Positions 1-6,700 of a DNA stretch of 9,521 bases are shown in pieces (positions within the stretch are counted from its first letter, which is position 1; each line of letters begins with the position of its first letter). Location of the stretch: contig CALDZW010000063.1 in NCBI GenBank assembly GCA_937944175.1, forward strand, positions 1-9,521, written 5' to 3'. The position numbers and the translations under genes are program-made. This stretch comes from an uncultured Candidatus Altimarinota bacterium. GTDB lineage: Bacteria > Patescibacteriota > Gracilibacteria > BD1-5 > UBA6164. The notes under the pieces are model-generated. The model was given only the letters and a program-made list of their open reading frames with translations. It was not told where the DNA came from and made no database searches.

Positions 1-110
1 AGTTTGAACTGATATTTTCCTCATCATATATTCTTTCAATTAAAAGGAACCAATGTGTTATCTTTTACTTCATACACAAGCACATCTTTTTTTGTAATGG
101 TTGGTACTCA
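1..110 (-). CDS. Possible partial C-terminal ORF at the left edge, unrecognised
   Basis: With UGA read as Gly, the minus-strand frame with lowest codon base at 3, 6, 9... is open from a TAA at 195-197 to the left edge (about 64 codons). The stretch below about 110 looks protein-like (VPTITKKDVLVYEV, then KDNTLVPFNGKN, then GGGKYQFK), with four TGA codons at plausible Gly positions. No ATG lies in this frame. The only ATG nearby (109-111) is in another frame and meets a stop after 17 codons. GTG codons at 84-86 and 78-80 are possible starts. The upstream part of the frame runs into the presumed insertion end, so this may be the tail of a gene cut by the IS200 insertion. I do not recognise a family. 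An open frame of this length could arise by chance when only two stop codons exist. Confidence 0.25.
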
Positions 111-149
111 TTTTATGCTAAATTCAGATGAATGAATAGTAAAACACCC

Positions 150-163
150 CAGGCTAAAGCCTG
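150..163. repeat. Hairpin downstream of tnpA, candidate IS right end
   Basis: CAGGCTAAAGCCTG is a perfect 14-base palindrome (6-bp arms, 2-base centre). An alternative fold pairs TAAAGCC (155-161) with GGCTTTA (191-197), and CCCCA (147-151) can pair with TGGGG (188-192). Subterminal hairpins with competing pairings suit an IS200/IS605 end recognised by TnpA. On the minus strand the hairpin is followed by GGGTGTTTTACT. It could also serve as a weak transcription terminator for tnpA, although the tract after it is not a clean T-run. Confidence 0.45.
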
Positions 164-219
164 AATCTCTGTCTAGTCTTTCTGCATTGGGGCTTTAACA
201 AATCTGCTATAATGAATCA

Positions 220-630
220 CTATTGTCATTGTTTACTAATGTATTCGCGAATATACTTCTCGTGATGCTCTCACACACTCTCGGCAAAATATCAATCTGC
301 CCAAAAACTATCTCACCATAAAAACTCTTCCAACTCAGGGTATTCTTTCCTTATTATCCTACTTGTTCAGCCCTTGAGTATTTGCAACACTTTTGCTATA
401 CTTTTATCAGGCTTCAGCTGAATAAGCATGTGAACATGATCAACCTCTATTGCCAATACATCTATATACCATCAGTGTAATTCACAAGCCTGATAAAAGA
501 GAGTTTTTAGCTGAGGTACTGATTTTCAACTGAGTACTCTCCTTCTATACTTGGGTACAAATACTAAATGATATTTTAGCCTATGTTTTGTGTGAGCACC
601 ACTCCAAAATTTTTTTGTTTCATCATTCAT
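220..630 (-). CDS. tnpA: IS200-type Y1 (HUH) transposase TnpA
   Basis: This is a 136-residue single-strand DNA transposase that cuts and rejoins the IS ends through a 5'-phosphotyrosine. The start is ATG at 628-630 and the stop is TAG at 220-222. Seven in-frame TGA codons are read as Gly. Family landmarks are HTKHRLKYHLVFVPKYRRR near residues 13-31, the metal-binding HVH (His65, His67) in IEVDHVHMLI, LWGDSFWADGYF around 104-115, SVG at 118-120, and a tyrosine ten residues later (Tyr130 in EYISKQ), the expected catalytic position. Tyr126 is the alternative. Four of the TGA codons fall where the family usually has Gly (LHGWY, WGD, ADGYF, SVG). The product ends just after the catalytic helix, so its C-terminus is slightly shorter than many relatives. 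No Shine-Dalgarno sequence is visible. All key residues are intact, so the gene is probably functional. It lies on the same strand as the giant fibre gene, 140 bases beyond its stop, but is an independent unit. Confidence 0.93.
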
Positions 631-636
631 ACATTC

Positions 637-642
637 ATTATA
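637..642 (-). promoter_or_regulatory. Candidate -10 box (TATAAT) for tnpA, leaderless arrangement
   Basis: The minus strand reads a perfect TATAAT only 6 bases upstream of the tnpA ATG. If it is used, transcription would begin at or next to the ATG, giving a leaderless mRNA, which fits the lack of a Shine-Dalgarno sequence. No convincing -35 box lies 17 bases further upstream; that stretch (about 655-668) is only A/T-rich. In AT-rich DNA such a hexamer can occur by chance. Confidence 0.3.
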
Positions 643-709
643 TCACAATACGTTCAAAAATAAAAATAAGGATACATTTGAACTACCCCCTAAAAAGTAG
701 AGTGGAAAT

Positions 710-732
710 AAAAGAGAGCTTTTAGATCTTTT
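710..732 (-). terminator. Weak candidate terminator downstream of the giant fibre gene
   Basis: AAAAGA (710-715) can pair with TCTTTT (727-732), and on the minus strand the second arm is followed by ATTT. The stem is short, A/T-rich and has mismatches near the loop, so it is only a possible terminator about 40 bases after the TAG stop. No better candidate lies in the gap. Confidence 0.2.
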
Positions 733-770
733 TTAATTATTCAGATGTATGATTAGTTTCTAAACATAAG

Positions 771-3700
771 CTACTTCTTCAACACCTTAATTTCTTTTTG
801 CAGGTCTTTCACAATTTTTAAAAGTTCTGTTATCTTATCTTGTTGTTCATCTAATGCTTCTCATTGATTATCTATTTCATCTTGTTGTTCTTGTATTCCT
901 TTTACAAGTACCGGAATCATAGATGTTTCTTTGATTTTAAGCTTCTCATCTTGCTCATCATCTGCAATCAATAATTCTCAAGCTATTGCTCCAAACTCTT
1001 TTTCTAGAGCTACTACATCTTGGGCAAGAAAACCAATCTCTCTTTTATCATCTTTTAATGATCCATCTTTTTTAATTCCTTTTTCCTCGTAATAACTTCT
1101 CTCATCACGATTATAAGTAACTGGCCTTAATTTTTTAATAAAATCTAAACCATATACATCATCCTTAAAGTCTGTCTTATCCCTCATATCAGAAGTTACT
1201 GTCCAACCTACTTTAATATAAGCATTTGTTATGCTATTATTTCCTAATACTATTCTATTACTATGAGATGATATCTTAAAAGGAGAGTTGTTTGTTCACG
1301 CTTGATTACCAAGCCCTGTATTATTAGTTCACAGATTAGCTGATATAAGAGCTTCACGACCAATAGCTGTATTATAAGTTCATGTTTGGTTACTAAATAG
1401 TGTTTGTTCTCATAAGGCTGTATTATAAGTTCATGTAGTATTATTAAACAATGATACATAACCAACAGCAGTATTAAAACTTCCTGTAGTATTATCATCT
1501 AGGGCACTAGCTCAAACTCCTGTGTTTCAAGCCCCTGTAGTATTCATGTTAAGAACATTCATACCATTTGCCGTATTTGAAACACCAGTAGTATTCATCT
1601 GAAGTGAACCATAACCATTAGCAACGTTAAAAAAACCACTAGTATTAGCTCTAAGAGAATTATATCCAATTGCTGTATTTCTATTGTCAGTACCATCATC
1701 ATTTAATCATGCCTCTTTACCAAGAAATGTAGATTCTCACAAACCACTTACTGCAATTCTTCCCGCTACTTCTAGTTTAGCAGTTGGTGAGAATGTTCAG
1801 ATTCAAACATTATTAGTGTTATAATAAAGTTTTGTTCAATTCTTCAACCAAGGAGAAGATTTACTATCTACATATGATTTATTAGCAACATGAATTCATA
1901 ATATAGGAGTTGCTACAATAGGATTAGTAAAAGTAGGATTTGCAATAAGCTCACTATTTCCAACACTATTAGGTGCCAAATCAGCATCAGTTAAAGAATT
2001 TAGTTTCACATTATTAGAATCAATAGTATTGTCAGCAATAATAGTTGCATTACTAGGTCCTGTGACTTCTCAAGCAAGAGTTACTTTTACTGCTTCACCC
2101 ACATTAATATATCTTGCATCATTATAACCTCTATCTCAAACATCATCAGCACTATTAGGATCAGTAGATATAGAAATTCTTCCATTTACACGAAGTTTTT
2201 CTTCAGGTGTTGTATCTCATATTCATACACTTCAGTTTCATTGAATCACTCACTGATTCCATGTAAGATTATTTCATCTTAGGTGAGTAGTGTCTCAAGA
2301 TCAGGCTCAAAGGTATGTATTTGTTGAATATAGGTATGTTGCTGGACTTGCTGACCTTACATAAAAACTATCATCTGTAGCAATTCTATTTGCAGTATCA
2401 CGAAAAAGTGACGTGTCTGTTGTTCATAAATAAAGAGTACTTACTGTTGGATTATCAATTAATTCACTGTTACCAACACTATTAGCTGCTAAATCTGATG
2501 CTGTTAAACTATTAATTTTTACATTAGCTGAGTCAATTATATCATTTGCGACAATTGTATTTGAAGTCGATCATGTTACTTCTCAGCTAAGAGTTACACT
2601 TATGTTTTCTCAAACATTAATATATCTAGCATCATTATAATCTCTATCTCAAACATCATCTCACGAGTTTGGATCTACTCATACACTCAATCTATTATTT
2701 ACTACAAAGGCATCATCTGTATCAATAATATCTTCTCATCATCTATAAAAACCCTCATCATCACTTACTCTCAATCATCCATCTGCTCTTAACATATTTC
2801 AAATATATACTCAATTTGTATGAGAATTACCATCATTTAGACGCAACCATTCATCAGTACTTCTTGCTATTGTTCCATAATCACCATAAAGATAATTTAA
2901 TCACCTCACATAATTCACAGTAATATCATCTACTAACTCAGAGTTACCAACACTATTAGCTGCTAAATCACTTGCTGTTAAACTATTAGCAATTACATTA
3001 GCACTGGCTACAGAATTGTTAGCAAGTTCACTTGCTCATACACTGTCAGCAGCTAATTCAGAATTATCAATTGAGTTTTGTTCAATCCTATCTCATAACA
3101 CATATGCACTTGAATTAATTACTGATGTTCAGTTAACTCTTACACCACCCGTAAAATTAGGATTATATGCTACAAATCCATTATTTACTTGTGCAGTAAC
3201 AAGTGAAGCATACGCCGCATCACTTGTTGCTCTAGTAATTGTCCATGTCCCAAGACCACTACCATAACCTACACTTACACGATTAACCACAGCATGTGGG
3301 TAACTTCACCAGTTAGTTGTTGGTGTACCAAGAAGAATTACTTTATCTCAAGTAGATGCTTCTCTTCAGAATCTAACAGTACAATTTCCAGCTGCACCAC
3401 TACGTACACATGAAGCTACTGGTTGATGCCAACCAGGCTGTGATGCATATGTATAACCTCTTACATGAAACTTTTGTAATCAATTATATCATTGAACAGA
3501 TATCTCAGCATCTATCATAGTATTTGGAGTATTTCCAATTTTAATAACAAACATTCCTGTTGGTACATTCCCAGCATAATATTGAACTACATTTTCATAC
3601 GTATCTACTCAGCCCGATGTTGTTCTTTGGTAATCAGTAGCTAATATATTTCCATTTGTTATTAAATCATTCATAGTGAAATTCCCTGTGTTTTGTAACT

Positions 3701-6700
3701 CACTTGCTCATACACTATTTGCAGCTAAATCAGATGCTGTTAAGCTATCATTTTGAATTTCTGATCCATCAATGGTATTATCACCTATAGAATCTCATGA
3801 TTCTCATACATTAATATATCTGGCATCATTATATCATCTATCTCAAACATCATCTGCTGAATTAGGATCAGTAGATATAGAAATCCTTCAATTTACCCTG
3901 AGTTTTTCTTCAGGTGTAGTATCTCAAATTCATACACTTCCATTTCATTGAATTATTCACTGGTTCCAAGTGAAATTATTTCACCTTAGATGAGTTGTAT
4001 CTCACGATGAATTTCAAAGATATGTATTAGTTGAATAAAGATATGTTGCAGGACTTGCTGCTCTTACATAAAAGCTATCATCTGTAGCAATTCTATTTGC
4101 AGTATCACGAAAAAGTGACGTGTCTGTTGTTCATAAATAAAGAGTACTCACTGTTGGATTATCAATTAATTCACTGTTACCAACACTATTAGCTGCTAAA
4201 TCACTAGCTGTTAATGTATTATCTTTTACATTTGCTGAGTCGATAGTGTTATTTGCAACTACATTACTAGTAATTGAACCTGTCACCTCTCATGCAAGAT
4301 TAGGAATTCATACACTAGAACTCATTTGTACCCAAGCAGATCCATTACATACATATATTATATTATCTGCTTTATTAAATGTTGTCCATGATTCTTTAGC
4401 AGCTGTACATGTTCCATATGTAGCTGAAGGACTTGATGTAACCGGAGGTTTCCATGTAAGACCATTTACCAGATTATCTACATATGATTTATTAGCAGCA
4501 TGTGTTCCTGATGTAGGTGTTGCTACAGTTGGGTTAGTAAATGCTGGACTTGCAATTAACTCACTACTTCAAACACTATTTGGAGCTAAATCTGAGGCTG
4601 TTAAACTATTGTCAATTACATTAGCAGATGCTACTGAATTATTTGCTAATTCACTTGCTCCAACACTATCAGCAGCTAGATCACTTGCAGTCAAAGTATT
4701 GTCTTGGATCTCAGAGCCATCAATAGTGTTTTGTCTAATATTATCTCATTCAGTCCATCAATCACTTCCAACCACTACTCTTGAGTCAACTTTAATTCCT
4801 CCACTATTCCAGTATTGTCAATTTGAACCATCAAGGAAATGTCTTGCATCTCAATCTGCAGCCACATATGCTCACCACCCTACTCATGATGGTGTAAAAC
4901 TTGCATTTCAATGAGAGTACCCTATTCAATAGAAATTATTTAATGCTGTAGTTCAAGGCATATAACTAGAACCAATAGAGTATATTGGATTACTTTGTGC
5001 TGAATTAGCTCATACACTGTTATAACTTCAGACCAAATGACCTTTGTTATGAGCTGATCTATAGATATTATTAATGTATAAGTTCTCAGTATTCTTTAGT
5101 TCACTATTTCATACACTATTAGCTGCCAAATCGCTAGCTGTTAAACTATTATCAATCACATTAGCTGATGCAACAGAATTATTAGCTAATTCACTTGCTC
5201 AAACACTATCAGCAGCTAGATCACTTGCTGTCAGACTATTAGCTATTACATTAGCACTTCACACTGAATTATCAGCTAATTCACTTGCTCAGACACTATT
5301 TGCTGCTAGGTCTGATGCAGTTAAGCTATCATTTTGAATTTCAGATCCATCAATTGTGTTATCAGCAATAGAGTCTCATGATTCTCACACATTAATATAC
5401 CTTGCATCATTATATCATCTATCTCATACATCATCTGCTGAATTAGGATCTGTTGCAATAGAGATCCTTCAATTAACTCTGAGTTTTTCTTCTGGTGTGG
5501 TATCACCTATACCAAAATTCCCATTAGTAGCTAAGTACGTTTTAAGTGCTGGTTCAGTTGTACTATTAAATCCAGATTCATTAGTTTGAACTGCAATAGT
5601 CCACCCTGACTCCCATCCTGTTATACTTGAGTGCCCTGCAACAAAATCACTCACCACCACCTTAGGATAACTCCATGAAGTTGATGTTGTTCCGAGTAAT
5701 ATAATATTCCTTGATCCATCATGAGAAAGCCTTACTCTATTAAAAGGAGCATCTCACCTAATTTCTGCTGAAGCATTATACCAATCAGTACTCGTATAGT
5801 TATATCATGATACAATCACTTCCCATGCTCATTGAGCATTATAATTGTATCCTTTAATAGTTGTTGTACTCATAGTATTTGACCATGATTTGGCCATAGT
5901 AATCTTCATTACTCATGTAATTGGATTCCCATTATAATGAGCTAAGTTCTTATAATGAACAATTCCAGATTTGTTAAAGTCAATAGTTGAGAATGTAGGA
6001 TTATCGATAAGTTCACTGTCTCAAACACTATTTGGAGCTAAGTCATTAGCCGTAAGTGTATTATCAATAACATTAGCACTTGCTACTGAATTATTAGCTA
6101 GTTCACTTGCTCATACACTATCTGCTGCTAAATCACTTGCAGTCAAACTATTATTTTGTATTTCTCAACCATCTATAGTCCCCTGTCTAATTCTATCTCA
6201 TTCAATCCATGCATCTCATCATATAACTGTAGTTCCATCTACATTAAATCCCCCTTCTGCTCTTACACTTCATGCTGTTTGAAAATTTCATCATGTATTC
6301 AGAGCTGTTTTAGGTGCTGTTCAAGCCACTCACCACGTCCATCATCTTGCTGCTGTATTACTCATGTTCATTTTGATTGAATAGTCTTGAACAGGTCCAT
6401 ATCTATAATCTGATGAATTTCACATAGCTATTTCATATGAATCACTTGACCAAAAACGTACTCAATATCATGTCCCTGCAGCTAAATTAAGCTGTGTGAC
6501 TGTTGGAATGTCTATAAGCTCAGAGTTTCCAACACTATTAGCAGCTAAATCTGAAGCTGTAAGTGAGTTATCTTTCACATTTGCTGAATCAATTGTGTTA
6601 TTAGCAACTATATTACTGGTAATTGGTCATGTAACTTCTCATGCCAAATTTGGAATTCATACAGTTGAAGACATTTGCACCCATGCTGAACCATTACAGA

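Larger units (their letters stand above)
131..700 (-). mobile_element. IS200-type insertion sequence, single-gene (tnpA only), approximate limits
   Basis: The unit consists of the Y1 transposase gene (220-630), a perfect hairpin downstream (150-163), and a G-rich sequence upstream (about 683-700). IS200/IS605 elements transpose as single strands, have subterminal hairpins rather than terminal inverted repeats, and make no target duplication, so the limits cannot be fixed from repeats. On the minus strand the two presumed ends look alike: CTTTTTAGGGGGTAGTT upstream and CTTTAGCCTGGGGTGTTTT downstream. No tnpB-like gene is present between them. The limits given are inference. Confidence 0.5.
631..770. 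other. Intergenic stretch between the fibre stop and tnpA
   Basis: No gene is seen in these 140 bases. It contains the TATAAT before tnpA, a C-rich tract (686-690) within an imperfect CTAC/GTAG stem (683-686 with 697-700) that may belong to the IS left end, and an A/T-rich imperfect inverted repeat (710-732). Confidence 0.6.

Noticed and set aside
109..111. ATG at the left side as a gene start
   Set aside because: Its frame ends at a TAA after 17 codons even with UGA read as Gly.
1..770. A tnpB or IscB-like partner for the transposase
   Set aside because: No open frame of suitable length or motif lies between the presumed ends; the element has only tnpA.
1250..1498. Minus-strand open frame in another frame across the NTTG repeats
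   Set aside because: Its Leu/Ile-rich translation is a frame shadow of the 51-nt repeats; the frame in phase with the S74 domain gives the recognised NTAxG..NTTG pattern.
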